A DNA stretch of 64,000 nucleotides from contig JAGRNR010000009.1 of NCBI GenBank assembly GCA_020440645.1, positions 24,099-88,098 of the forward strand, read 5' to 3'. The position numbers were made by a program, and so were the translations under genes. The notes under the pieces were generated by a model. That model was not told the DNA's origin and made no database searches. It saw nothing but the letters and a program-made list of their open reading frames with translations. Source of the DNA: JAHEFU01 sp020440645 (GTDB lineage Bacteria; 4484-113; JAFGCY01). This document shows positions 43,942 through 52,416 of this stretch, piece after piece. Within the stretch, counting starts at the first letter, position 1. The number at the start of each line of letters is the position of its first letter.

Positions 43942-44613
43942 TCAGGGACGCGGCTTGTCAACCGGCTGTCCACGGTCCGGGCCGGGATCGGCCTTCTGCT
44001 CGCGCGCTTCTGCTGCCGCAGTGGCCGCCATTTCCGCCTTGCCCAGCGGCTCAAGCGGCACTTTCGGGCTGTCAATCGTCAGACCGGTGCGCGCCTCGAA
44101 GGAAGCTTCATCCAGCCAGCGCAGCTGCCAGTCCACGGCGCCATTGAACTCCGGGGGCAGCGCCGGCGGGCCGCCGACGAACAGGATGCTCGTGATGCGG
44201 TCCTCGCTGCGCAGCGAGGCGTGGAAATCCTCCGGGCTTTCCTGCCCGGCGATATGCAGGCTGCCCTCCAGCTTGAGGCGCTCGCCGATATGCGTCATCT
44301 GCAGGAACAGGTTGCCATGCCCGGTCTGCTTCGCATTGGTGTGCACGATCCAGCCGCGGGACTCGAAGCCGTCCGTCGGGTCCATCGGCACGCTGACCAG
44401 GTGCCTGCCGTCCACATGCGGCAGGAGCAGGCCGAAGCCGGTGGTCATCTCACTGTCGTCGACGTATTCCTCGACGATGAACAGCTGGCTGCCGACCAGC
44501 TTGCCGTCCTCATCGAGGCCGGCCAGCTCGAAGTAGCCCTGCTCGGGGTACTCGCAGGAACACAGCCCGCACAGCAGCATCAGAATCGCAGTTGAAAGGA
44601 TGAAAGCCCGCAC
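43942..44613 (-). CDS. hypothetical lipoprotein
   Basis: The 223-residue protein starts with GTG at 44613 and has signal ILMLLCGLCSCEYPEQG; the lipidated Cys is near residue 20. The mature part is beta-rich with acidic loops and a Lys/Glu/Pro-rich tail (about 190-223). There is no recognised domain. TACAAT lies 6 nt before the GTG, so the mRNA is probably leaderless. It is downstream of the dockerin-like lipoprotein on the same strand but separated by its own promoter. Confidence 0.78.
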   Translation of the reverse strand: MRAFILSTAILMLLCGLCSCEYPEQGYFELAGLDEDGKLVGSQLFIVEEYVDDSEMTTGFGLLLPHVDGRHLVSVPMDPTDGFESRGWIVHTNAKQTGHGNLFLQMTHIGERLKLEGSLHIAGQESPEDFHASLRSEDRITSILFVGGPPALPPEFNGAVDWQLRWLDEASFEARTGLTIDSPKVPLEPLGKAEMAATAAAEAREQKADPGPDRGQPVDKPRP

Positions 44614-44619
44614 AGCGCG

Positions 44620-44625
44620 ATTGTA
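44620..44625 (-). promoter_or_regulatory. -10 box of leaderless promoter for the lipoprotein at 43942
   Basis: TACAAT, then CGCGCT, then GTG at 44613. The predicted +1 is the G of the start codon. No strong -35 is seen. Confidence 0.5.
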
Positions 44626-44666
44626 ACTCAGCGCCGACGGGCTTTCGGTTTTCGGTCAGTTTTTGC

Positions 44667-46505
44667 CTAGTTGTCGATCACCTTGCGTACATGCTCGACC
44701 CAGTACTTGGTGGGCAGGATGTCGCCGGTGTCCTCCAGGGCATACAGGTCAATCTTCAGCAGGTCGCCGGCGAGGATGTCATCCGGGTTGAGCTTGCCTT
44801 CGGTGTCATTGATCTTGTCCCGGAACTCAAAGGGCGTGAACTCGGTGAAGTAGACCACCACGTCATTGGGCAGCGGCTTCTCGGTCTCACCGACTTCCAC
44901 AATCGCATTCGTGAGGAAGATCAGGCCGTTTTGGCTGTCGAAACCGGTCACCGTACCCTCGATCTCGATCTCGGGGCGGCTTTCGTAGGCATCGTCATCA
45001 TCCAGCACCTGCTCCTCGCGCTTGGCGCTCAGGCAGTCGCGGTCGCTGTCGCGCAGCTCCGGCTCGTCCACGAAGCTGAGGTCGGAATCCGTGTCACCCG
45101 ACAGCAGGTTGTCAACATAGTTCAGGCGCAGGTCGCGCTGGACGGTGTAGCCGTTCTCGATCGCAGGCGTGGCCGGGTTGTCACCGGGGATGTCCTGCGT
45201 GTCGTCCAGGTTGACGAAGAATCCGCCGGAGGGGTTGGACATGCCGAGGTCGATCGCCGTGGTCAGCACCACCGGGTCGTCGCCGACCGGCAGGCGGATC
45301 GGAATCGTTGTCACTTCAGCACCTTCCGGGATCTCGCTAACACGGCGGTTCAGGCCGGAGATGGCGCGGGCCGGGGCCTTGGAACCGCCGGTGGCGAGGT
45401 CCACGGTCGGCACGTAGGCCACCTGCAGGAACAGGGCCTGGCCCTGGGGCAGGCCGCTCACGCTGAACTGGCCGTTGGCAAGCGGGGTGACCGTACCGAA
45501 CTCAATTGCATTCACTTCCTTGATGTCCTCGATGATGCGCAGGATCACGGTGTCATTGGTGAAGGTGGACGGCAGGCCGGTGTTCTGGTCGTACAGCATC
45601 TGGCCGGTGATGTCCAGGTTCACTTCGAGGTTTGGCGCGCTGCTGAGCACCGCAGCCACGCTTTCGATCCCTTCGAGGTCGCCGAAGTCAACGGGGCGGA
45701 CCGTGAAGGTACCATCCGGCGGGCTGTCCAGCACCACCGAGTAGCGGCGCGGCAGGCCGGTGGTCTTGATTGCATCAGCGGAATCCGCATACTGCAGCTT
45801 GCCCAGCGCGGGCGGTGTGCTGCCGCCGACACGGTAGATGCTGTAACCCTTCACGCTGGTGCCGTAGCGCTGGCCGATCGGGGTGATGTCCGCCAGCGTG
45901 ATCAGTCCGTTGCCATCACCGTCCACCCAGTAACCTGGCTCAGTCGGCTGCCACGGGCCGTTGTCACCGAGATTGATGCCAAGCGGGGTCAGGTCAGAGA
46001 TGCCGACCTCGCCGTTGTGGTCATAGTCCGCCCAGTTCAGTTCGGTCCACTCCAGGCGCACCTGCCCGTTGCCGATATCGACGACGCTCAGGTCCTGCAC
46101 CTTGTTGATGTTGCCATCCGGGGGCGCACTGGCTGACTTGTCCGTCTCGCCGCGGCTGAGGAGCAGGCTGACCGGCTGGCCGCTGTATTCGCGTGTCGGG
46201 GCAACGCCGATCTGCAGCTTCGCGCCGACCGGCTGCACCAGGTGCACGGTATCGTTGTCAGCCGTCCACTGCTCGTCAAAGTAACGTGCATCAAAGGGCG
46301 GGGTGATTTCCACGAAGGCCCCGCGACTGCCCGGCTGCAGTTCCAGCAGCAGATCATTGCCACTGGCAGTCAGCCTGACGCTGTCAGCGGAGGTACCCTC
46401 AAGCAGCCTGACTCCATCCAGGCCGTCCGGCGTAAGCCGGCTGTTGCCACCCGAGCAGGATGCCAGCAGCAGGATTGCCAGGAGTGTTATTCCCATCCAT
46501 CTCAT
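44667..46505 (-). CDS. lipoprotein with internal dockerin-like calcium repeats
   Basis: The 612-residue protein has signal GITLLAILLLASCSGG. At about residues 160-205 are two EF-hand-like dockerin repeats, YDHNGEVGISDLTPLGINLG and DGDGNGLITLADITPIGQRY, each with the DxDxNG/DxNGxxxxxD calcium loop, flanked by fibronectin-III-like segments (VRLEWTELNWAD before, KGYSIYRVGGSTPP after). The remaining parts are beta-rich, and a C-terminal domain (about 520-610) resembles an OB-like or DUF5666-type module (IEGTVTGFDSQNGLIFL). True dockerins sit at the end of proteins; this internal pair is a variant and no cohesin is visible. Its ATG overlaps the stop of the MocR-type gene (ATGA), so they are co-translated. 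Confidence 0.82.
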   Translation of the reverse strand: MRWMGITLLAILLLASCSGGNSRLTPDGLDGVRLLEGTSADSVRLTASGNDLLLELQPGSRGAFVEITPPFDARYFDEQWTADNDTVHLVQPVGAKLQIGVAPTREYSGQPVSLLLSRGETDKSASAPPDGNINKVQDLSVVDIGNGQVRLEWTELNWADYDHNGEVGISDLTPLGINLGDNGPWQPTEPGYWVDGDGNGLITLADITPIGQRYGTSVKGYSIYRVGGSTPPALGKLQYADSADAIKTTGLPRRYSVVLDSPPDGTFTVRPVDFGDLEGIESVAAVLSSAPNLEVNLDITGQMLYDQNTGLPSTFTNDTVILRIIEDIKEVNAIEFGTVTPLANGQFSVSGLPQGQALFLQVAYVPTVDLATGGSKAPARAISGLNRRVSEIPEGAEVTTIPIRLPVGDDPVVLTTAIDLGMSNPSGGFFVNLDDTQDIPGDNPATPAIENGYTVQRDLRLNYVDNLLSGDTDSDLSFVDEPELRDSDRDCLSAKREEQVLDDDDAYESRPEIEIEGTVTGFDSQNGLIFLTNAIVEVGETEKPLPNDVVVYFTEFTPFEFRDKINDTEGKLNPDDILAGDLLKIDLYALEDTGDILPTKYWVEHVRKVIDN

Positions 46506-48031
46506 TGGAACAGATCCTCGTATTCATGTGCACTGCCCTTGAGCAGTGCCGGATTGTCAATGCAGTCGCCTATCACGCTGCACAGTGCCTTGATGCCTTC
46601 TTCAATGTCCTCAAGACGCACGCGGGAAAAACTCAGGCGCAGTCCGTTTCTGTCCTTCCGGTCAGGCATCATTAGATTAGCCGGTGTAAAGTCAACGTCA
46701 GCCTTACGGGCCAGGCCCAGCAAGGGCAGCGAGAACATATCCTCGGGGAGGTTCAGCCAGATGCTGAAGCCGCCCTTCGGTTCCACAAAACTGCAGCCCT
46801 GCGGCAGGTGCTTGTTGAGGGCATCCACCATCACATTGCGCCGCTTCTTGTATTCCTTCAGGGTCTTGCGCACATGCTTGGCAAAGTGCCCCTTGATGAT
46901 GAACTCATGCAGCAGCGACTGCAGGAAGAAGGAATCACCGCTGTCCAGACCGAGCTTGGCGCGCAGCTGCGGCACGGCGATCTCGGAGGGGATTGTCATC
47001 CAGCCGATGCGCATGCCCGGCAGGAAGACCTTGCTGTAGGTGCCGATGTGGATAACATGCCCGCCGCTGTCCATTGCCTTCAGCGGCGGCGGAGCCACGC
47101 CCTCATAGCGCAGCTCACGGCCCCAGTCATCCTCGATGATCGGCAGGTTGAAGCGGGCGGCGATGTCCAGCAGGTGCTCGCGCCGCGCCTGGGACATCGT
47201 GATGCCGGTCGGGTTGTGGTAGGTCGGGATCGTGATCACCGCGGAGATCTCACCGCGGCGCACCAGCCCCTCAAGGTAGGCGGTGTCCATCCCCTCGCTG
47301 TCCATCGGCACCGGCTCGATGCCGACGCGTTTGGCAATCAGCACATTCAGCAGGCCGCTGTAGCTCGGCACTTCCACGGCGACCTTCTGGCCGGGCTGCA
47401 GGATGAAGCCGAGGATCAGGTCCAGCGCGCGGCGGAAGCCGGCGGTGACGATGATGTCATTCTCGCCCTCAGCCATTGCCACGCCGCTGAGCGCCATCTG
47501 CTTCTCGAGGTGCTCCACCAGCGGCTGGTAACCCTGCGGGTGTCCCACATCGAAGAAGAATTCCTTCGGATACCACAGCATGTTGGCACTGACCTGCTTG
47601 ATACGCTCGAAGGGGAACAGCTCCGGGTCGGGCGTGGCGCGGGTGAAGTCCACCAGCTCCTCGTCACGGCGGCTGCGCGGCAGGCCGAAGAATTCGCTGC
47701 GGAAGTTATAGGGATCCCAGCGCATGCGGGGCTTTTCGCCGCTTTCGCCGTTTTCCTTGGTGCTGCGCAGGTTGTGCTCGATCGCGATGCCCGGGCTGTC
47801 AGTGATATATGTGCCGCTGCCGTGCCGGGTCTCGATGATGCTCTCGGCGGACAGTTCGTCGTAGGCCTGGCTCACCGTGTTCTTGCCGACACCGAGCTTG
47901 AGCGCTAGCTGGCGCACGGAAGGGATCTTGCTGCCCGGGGGCAGCAGCCCGTCACGGACAAGCTGCACGATCTGCTTGCGGATCTGCTCGTAGATCGGCT
48001 GCTCGCTGTCTTTGTCAATTCTTAGATCCAT
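46502..48031 (-). CDS. MocR-type transcriptional regulator (GntR DNA-binding plus aminotransferase-like domain)
   Basis: The 509-residue protein begins at ATG 48031 (MDLRIDKDSEQPIYEQI), where GntR domains usually start. The winged helix covers residues 1-75 (LPPGSKIPSVRQLALKLGVG, NTVSQAYDELSAESIIETRHGSGTYI). A class I aminotransferase fold follows with the PLP-lysine region HIGTYSKVFLPGMRIGW and TYHNPTGITMSQARR. MocR proteins bind PLP and control nearby genes, often vitamin B6 or amine metabolism; here the partners are a lipoprotein gene overlapping its stop and the divergent lipoprotein gene at 48313. A GATACT box 9 nt before the start suggests a leader of about 3 nt. Confidence 0.92.
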   Translation of the reverse strand: MDLRIDKDSEQPIYEQIRKQIVQLVRDGLLPPGSKIPSVRQLALKLGVGKNTVSQAYDELSAESIIETRHGSGTYITDSPGIAIEHNLRSTKENGESGEKPRMRWDPYNFRSEFFGLPRSRRDEELVDFTRATPDPELFPFERIKQVSANMLWYPKEFFFDVGHPQGYQPLVEHLEKQMALSGVAMAEGENDIIVTAGFRRALDLILGFILQPGQKVAVEVPSYSGLLNVLIAKRVGIEPVPMDSEGMDTAYLEGLVRRGEISAVITIPTYHNPTGITMSQARREHLLDIAARFNLPIIEDDWGRELRYEGVAPPPLKAMDSGGHVIHIGTYSKVFLPGMRIGWMTIPSEIAVPQLRAKLGLDSGDSFFLQSLLHEFIIKGHFAKHVRKTLKEYKKRRNVMVDALNKHLPQGCSFVEPKGGFSIWLNLPEDMFSLPLLGLARKADVDFTPANLMMPDRKDRNGLRLSFSRVRLEDIEEGIKALCSVIGDCIDNPALLKGSAHEYEDLFQ

Positions 48032-48217
48032 TGCACTGAAAGTATCCCCGCTGTGACTATCCCGGGCAAGAGACACTTGTTTCAATTAGGGGCGGGCACA
48101 CTTGCCAGCGGCCCCGGGAACTGAGAATGCCTATCATTTATTCAGAAAAGAGCACATGTTCAAAACTGCAATGATATCTAGTTAGGTATCCGTGTATCAA
48201 CTGGCGGGGCAACTGCA

Positions 48218-48279
48218 AGTGTCACCGGTACATTCACCCAGTAGTGACACTGTTGCAGCGGAATTGGTGTCGGTACACT
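48218..48279 (+). promoter_or_regulatory. operator and promoter of the first Asp/Gly-tailed lipoprotein
   Basis: AGTGTCACCGGT (48218-48229) and TAGTGACACTGTT (GTGACACT at 48244-48251) form an inverted repeat (AGTGTCAC/GTGACACT). The likely -10, TACACT, is at 48274-48279. The same elements with the same offsets (26 and 56 bases from the first box) precede the paralog at 49891. Probable target of the divergent MocR-type regulator. Confidence 0.6.
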
Positions 48280-48312
48280 GATCACATCATGAACAACACC
48301 TGGAGCAATCAA

Positions 48313-49227
48313 ATGAAGCATTCAAGCAAGTGGAGCAATCGCATCCTCGCCTCCGGCATCCTGCTGGGCGCCCTCGCAGTATCTTCCTGCGGCGGCGGCG
48401 GTGGAGCGGCCGGCCAGCCCGACCCCGGCAACGGCGTTGCTCCGGGTACCACCAATGTCAGCGGCCAGCTGGTGCAGGGCAGCGATGTGAAGGTTTCCGC
48501 CACGGTCGGCTCCGGCCTGCCCGGCATCCTCGTCTCCCTGCTCAACGGCAGTGGCCAGTCCTTCGGCATCGACGTGACCGACAGCACCGGACATTATGAG
48601 TTCAAGGGCGTCCCGAGCGGCAATGGCTATATGGTCAAGGTCGAGTTCCAGTCCAGCCAGGACCTGGACGGCGACGGCAATCCGGACCATGTCGAGCTGA
48701 ACTTCCCGGTCAACCTGGCTGACCAGTCCGTCACCCAGCTGCTGCAGCGCATCGGCGTGAGTGACTCGGACGATGACGGTGAGTTCGATGCGGTGGAGGT
48801 TGAGTTCCACTACAGTGATGACCACGGCCATGTGGAGGACCACCACAGTGAGCACCGCCACCGCAGCGGCGAGACCCTGATCGACGATGACGGTGATGGC
48901 CAGTTCGAGGACAGCTTCGATGACAGCGATGCCGACGGCATCTCCGATGATGATGACGACCACGACTCCAGCGACGACAACGGCGGCGATGACATCGGCG
49001 ACGACAACGGTGGGGACGACAATGGCGGCGACGATGTCGGTGACGACAACGGCGGGGATGACAATGGCGGCGACGATGTCGGAGACGACTCCGGCGATGA
49101 CAGTGGCGATGATGTCGGCGATGATTCCGGTGATGACAGCGGCGATGACTCCGGCGACGACAGTGGAGATGACTCCGGTGACGATAGTGGAGACGATTCC
49201 GGTGATGACTCCGGCGACGACATCTGA
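48313..49227 (+). CDS. lipoprotein with long Asp/Gly-repeat tail
   Basis: The 304-residue protein has signal ILLGALAVSSCGGGGG. Residues about 45-120 resemble a SdrD B-like/CarboxypepD_reg sandwich (GILVSLLNGSGQSFGIDVTD, then YEFKGVPSGNGYMVKVEF). Residues 125-195 contain calcium-loop-like DSDDDGEFDAVEVEF, and a His-rich patch (DDHGHVEDHHSEHRHR). The last 90 residues are nearly pure DDNGGDD and DDSGDD repeats, which should bind cations and stay unfolded. Two starts are possible: ATG 48313 with GGAG 8 nt upstream, and ATG 48289, which lies 9 nt after the -10 box and would be nearly leaderless. It is the paralog of 49891-51402. Confidence 0.85.
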   Translation: MKHSSKWSNRILASGILLGALAVSSCGGGGGAAGQPDPGNGVAPGTTNVSGQLVQGSDVKVSATVGSGLPGILVSLLNGSGQSFGIDVTDSTGHYEFKGVPSGNGYMVKVEFQSSQDLDGDGNPDHVELNFPVNLADQSVTQLLQRIGVSDSDDDGEFDAVEVEFHYSDDHGHVEDHHSEHRHRSGETLIDDDGDGQFEDSFDDSDADGISDDDDDHDSSDDNGGDDIGDDNGGDDNGGDDVGDDNGGDDNGGDDVGDDSGDDSGDDVGDDSGDDSGDDSGDDSGDDSGDDSGDDSGDDSGDDI

Positions 49228-49276
49228 TTAGCGACGTGCATTACCGGCCCGCAGGAGGCGGACCGGCAACTGACCG

Positions 49277-49312
49277 AAAGTGGCCCTGCGGATTGCGGGG
49301 CCACTTTTTTTT
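49277..49312 (+). terminator. rho-independent terminator after first Asp/Gly lipoprotein
   Basis: AAAGTGGCCC and GGGGCCACTT form a strong stem, followed by eight T. The sequence is almost the same as the terminator at 51458-51489. Confidence 0.9.
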
Positions 49313-49451
49313 GGAATGTGACCGCTGAAACAGCCTGGAATTGTCCCTCCACAGGAAAGTTAAATTCCAATAAAATGTATGCATGGCCAGCGGACAGGGA
49401 AGTCCGCCGGATGGCCAGTGTGCTGTAGACGGGAATGCATGGAGGCAGGTC

Positions 49452-49625
49452 ATGAATGACCGGACAACCATCGCCGGGCGGCTTGTGGTCGAGGAGTACT
49501 ACCTCGAGCAACTGCGCCGCTGGGACTTTGAGGAACTGCTGACGGCCCTGCGCCACAACCCCGTGATGCGCGGCGATACCGATGACTGCTTCATCGTGGC
49601 CCAGGACTATCTCGCCTGCGCCTGA
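49452..49625 (+). CDS. small WDFE-family protein, copy 1
   Basis: A 57-residue protein preceded by GGAGG. The core RWDFEELLTALRHNPVM (residues 23-39) is shared with the two genes at 51659 and 52082. After NPV come exactly 19 residues, ending IVAQDYLACA. Trp24 is at the same position as in copy 3. It is probably helical in the core and has no signal peptide or membrane helix. It follows the first Asp/Gly-tailed lipoprotein and its terminator, so it has its own promoter; an AAAGTTAAATT tract upstream is shared with copy 2. Function unknown; no family recognised. Confidence 0.75.
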   Translation: MNDRTTIAGRLVVEEYYLEQLRRWDFEELLTALRHNPVMRGDTDDCFIVAQDYLACA

Positions 49626-49666
49626 ACCGGGAATAAGCTGCAGGCAAACTCCACTGAAAAACATTA

Positions 49667-49706
49667 GTGACCCTTATTTCTGCGACTGTTATAAGGGTCA
49701 CATTTT
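49667..49706 (+). terminator. stem-loop terminator after small protein copy 1
   Basis: GTGACCCTTAT (49667-49677) pairs perfectly with ATAAGGGTCAC (49691-49701) across a 13-base loop, followed by ATTTTT. It could also act as an operator. Confidence 0.65.
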
Positions 49707-49796
49707 TGCGTGCACCTTTGTCCTGGATACTCGACAAATCCCTTAAATAAAGGGTTTATCATCATTTTCACCTAATAAAGTATTAATCCAGGCATG

Positions 49797-49858
49797 AGTG
49801 TCACCGGTGTTAATTCGTATTAGTGAACCTGTTTATGGATTTACTTGGCAGGTACACT
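49797..49858 (+). promoter_or_regulatory. operator and promoter of the second Asp/Gly-tailed lipoprotein
   Basis: AGTGTCACCGGT (49797-49808), TAGTGAACCTGTT (GTGAACCT at 49823-49830) and TACACT (49853-49858) repeat the arrangement at 48218-48279 with identical spacing. Here the second half-site carries two changes from GTGACACT. Confidence 0.6.
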
Positions 49859-49890
49859 ACCAACATCAGATTCAACTCAGGAGCACTGAC

Positions 49891-51402
49891 ATGAAAAACA
49901 CGGGATTCAGAAACAACGCAATCGGCCTCCTCGCGGCGGTCATCACCAGCCTGACCATCGCCTCCTGCGGCGGTGGCGGTGCAAGCGCCCCCCTGCCGGG
50001 TGACAATGGCCTCGGCAACGGGAACGGTGTGGCCGCCGGCACCACCAATGTGAATGGCACCGTGCTTCAGGGCACGGATGTGAAGGCCTCCAGCTCTGTG
50101 GGCGACGGCATGGCCGGCCTGCTGATCAGCCTGATCAACACCTCCACTGGCCAGCTGATGGGCACGGATGTGACCGACAGCCTCGGCAAGTACGAGTTCA
50201 AGGGCATCCCCAGCGGCGACGGCTACCTGGTCAAGATCGAGTTCAAGTCCACCCAGGACCTCGACGGTGACGGCCGCCTCGACGAGATCGAGCTGTACTT
50301 CCCGGTGGACCTGGCCAACCAGGCCGTCACGGACCTGCTGCAGCAGATCGGCGTGAGCGACTCCGACAGCGACGGGCAGCTTGATGCGCTTGAGGTCGAG
50401 TTCCACCTGAACGATGACAAGGGCAACTCCGAGAGCAGCCACCGCCAGCACCGCCGCCGCGGCGGCGAGACCCGCGTGGACGATAACAACGACGGCAGCT
50501 TCGATGACAGCTTCGATGACAGCGACGGCGACGGACTGCCGGACACCAGCTTCAGCGGCGGCAGCATCGATGACAGCAGCAACAGCGGCCTGCACGAGCT
50601 TGAGGTCAAGGGACTGATCGAGAGCATCAGCGCCGACAGCATCACCGTCGGCGGCAGCACCTTCGCCCTGTCCAGCAGCACGGTCTGGCGGATCGGTGAC
50701 AACCGCAATGCGGACCCGGCCCAGTTCACCGCCGGCACTTTCGTCGAGGTGGAGGGATTCACCGACGGCAACGGCGGCTGGATCGCGAGCAAGGTCAAGA
50801 CCGAGGACGGCTTCATCGGCAGCGGCTCCGGCAGCGGCGATGACAGCGGCATCGGCAGCGGCACGGGCATCGACGAGCTCGAGGTGAAGGGCTTCATCGA
50901 GAAGATCTCCGACACCATCATCACGGTGGCCGGCCAGGACTTCGACCTCTCCGACAGCACCGTCTGGCGCATCGGCGACGACCGCAATGCGGATCCCGCG
51001 CTGTTCATGGTCGGGATGTTCGTGGAGATCACCGGCGACCTGAGCGGTGACAGCTGGCATGCCCGCCGCGTCAAGCTCGAGGACGATGGCATCAGCGGCG
51101 GCAACGGCGGTGACGACAACGGCGGTGACGACAACGGCGGCGATGACATCGGTGATGACAATGGCGGCAACGGCAACGATGACGGCGCCGGTGATGACAA
51201 TGGCGGTGGCAATGATGATGGCGCCGGTGACGACAATGGCGGCGGCAATGATGACGGTGCCGGCGACGACAACGGCGGCGATGACATGGGCGACGACAAT
51301 GGCGGGGATGACGACAACTCCGGCAAGGGCGGCGACGATGACGGTGAAGACGATGACAACTCCGGCAAGGGTGGCGGAGACGACAGCGGTAACGATAACT
51401 AA
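49891..51402 (+). CDS. lipoprotein with two DUF5666-like domains and Asp/Gly-repeat tail
   Basis: The 503-residue protein begins at ATG 49891 (AGGAG 8 nt upstream); its signal ends SLTIASCGGGG. Residues 50-200 are clearly paralogous to the protein at 48313 (GTTNVNGTVLQGTDVKASSS, KYEFKGIPSGDGYLVKIEF, QQIGVSDSDSDGQLDALEV). Two similar OB-like units of about 75 residues follow: LEVKGLIESISADSITVGGS and LEVKGFIEKISDTIITVAGQ, each ending in STVWRIGD plus RNADP, as in DUF5666 domains. The last 95 residues are DDNGGDD/DDGAGDD repeats. Relative to the paralog it has gained the DUF5666-like pair. Likely cell-surface, cation-binding. Confidence 0.86.
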   Translation: MKNTGFRNNAIGLLAAVITSLTIASCGGGGASAPLPGDNGLGNGNGVAAGTTNVNGTVLQGTDVKASSSVGDGMAGLLISLINTSTGQLMGTDVTDSLGKYEFKGIPSGDGYLVKIEFKSTQDLDGDGRLDEIELYFPVDLANQAVTDLLQQIGVSDSDSDGQLDALEVEFHLNDDKGNSESSHRQHRRRGGETRVDDNNDGSFDDSFDDSDGDGLPDTSFSGGSIDDSSNSGLHELEVKGLIESISADSITVGGSTFALSSSTVWRIGDNRNADPAQFTAGTFVEVEGFTDGNGGWIASKVKTEDGFIGSGSGSGDDSGIGSGTGIDELEVKGFIEKISDTIITVAGQDFDLSDSTVWRIGDDRNADPALFMVGMFVEITGDLSGDSWHARRVKLEDDGISGGNGGDDNGGDDNGGDDIGDDNGGNGNDDGAGDDNGGGNDDGAGDDNGGGNDDGAGDDNGGDDMGDDNGGDDDNSGKGGDDDGEDDDNSGKGGGDDSGNDN

Positions 51403-51457
51403 GTGAATCGAGGCCGGCATCACAGGGAGGTGAGCCGGCTACCCAGAGTGGATATGG

Positions 51458-51489
51458 AGTGGCCCTGCAGATGGTGGGGCCACTTTTTG
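51458..51489 (+). terminator. rho-independent terminator after second Asp/Gly lipoprotein
   Basis: AGTGGCCC pairs with GGGGCCACT, followed by TTTTTG. It is a near copy of the terminator at 49277-49312, which supports duplication of the whole module. Confidence 0.85.
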
Positions 51490-51658
51490 TTACGGGGCGG
51501 ACCTGGCCACCGGATCAAGCTTTGGGAATAAAAGTTAAATTTGCCGGATATTCTGAAATTCCGGTTAAATTTCGGTATTATCAATTAGCTCGCAGGCTGA
51601 CAAGGATGGTTAGCTGGAATGCGATCCGCGCTGTGGGAAGGAATGCACTGGAGGCAAC

Positions 51659-51874
51659 ATGCAGGTAGACGGAATCCGGGAAGAGCGGGGCAGTGAGGAG
51701 AACAGGAACCAGCGGGGCATCAATCGCTGGGAACAGGCGGAATGGGACCAGCAGCACCTGCTGCAGCGCTGGGACTTTGAGGAGTTACTGGCAGACCTGC
51801 GCAGAAACCCCGTCCTGAAATGCGTGGCAAGCGGCGCACCGATCATTGCAAAGGAATACTTCGCCAGGGCCTGA
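51659..51874 (+). CDS. small WDFE-family protein, copy 2
   Basis: A 71-residue protein with the core RWDFEELLADLRRNPVLK (37-54) and a 19-residue tail after NPV that ends IIAKEYFARA. The N-terminus is 14 residues longer than in copies 1 and 3 and is hydrophilic. The leader carries GGAATGCACTGGAGGCA, almost the same as the leader of copy 1 (GGAATGCATGGAGGCA), so the upstream region was duplicated with the gene. It lies after the second Asp/Gly-tailed lipoprotein. Function unknown. Confidence 0.75.
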   Translation: MQVDGIREERGSEENRNQRGINRWEQAEWDQQHLLQRWDFEELLADLRRNPVLKCVASGAPIIAKEYFARA

Positions 51875-52081
51875 GCACGCGCCTGGCAAGCGATCAATCC
51901 GCATCAGTACTGGCCTTACCAAAGGTTAACTACCGCTTGACTTCCATTTAACTGGTTGTTAATTAAAATCCCTTTTCATTACGGCTAACTATAGGTAACT
52001 TAATTACGATTATTTCAATCGCAGCAGTTCGGGGCAAATGGACTGGCTGCGGTTGGGAGAAAAGGGAAACGGGAGGTTCGC

Positions 52082-52255
52082 ATGCGGGCTGAAGAATTAC
52101 ATTCGCAGCGGCTGGAGGAAACCAGCCATTTCAACCACATGGTCAACAGCTGGGATTTCGAGCTGCTCCTGATGGAACTGCGCCGCAACCCGGTGCTTGA
52201 AGGCCTTGATACCCGCGAGAAGATCTACCTGCTGGACAGGATCGCCTCCGCCTGA
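52082..52255 (+). CDS. small WDFE-family protein, copy 3
   Basis: A 57-residue protein with the core SWDFELLLMELRRNPVLEG (23-41) and a 19-residue tail after NPV that ends IYLLDRIASA. GGGAGG lies 6 nt before the ATG. It matches copy 1 in length and in the position of the Trp although most other residues differ, which supports it as a real gene. Upstream is an AT-rich stretch (51900-52020), unlike its GC-rich surroundings. No lipoprotein partner precedes this copy; the MocR-type gene at 52487 follows. Function unknown. Confidence 0.72.
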   Translation: MRAEELHSQRLEETSHFNHMVNSWDFELLLMELRRNPVLEGLDTREKIYLLDRIASA

Positions 52256-52416
52256 ATCTTTGCTGCCGCAAGCATGTGCTGTTTGTGGCAGGCAATGAAG
52301 AGCCTGAAAAGACAGGCCGGATAAAGTCTCGGAAGCGGTTATTAGCTTCCACCCTCCCTGGTTGCCCATCTGGCAAGTACCTGAATCACATCCCCTGCAT
52401 ATCCCATCCGTGAATG

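Noticed and set aside
48960..49227. CRISPR array or tandem DNA repeat
   Set aside because: The periodic sequence encodes an in-frame Asp/Gly/Ser repeat tail with varied codons; there are no constant repeats with unique spacers.
50223..51423. Antisense ORFs over the Asp/Gly lipoprotein
   Set aside because: Pro/Ser-rich or Val/Ile/Ala-rich translations are mirror images of the GAC/GGC repeats.
49452..52255. Nif11-type RiPP precursor peptides
   Set aside because: The FEELL..L..NP.L core is slightly similar, but there is no GG/GA cleavage site with a Cys/Ser/Thr-rich core, and no modification enzyme is nearby.
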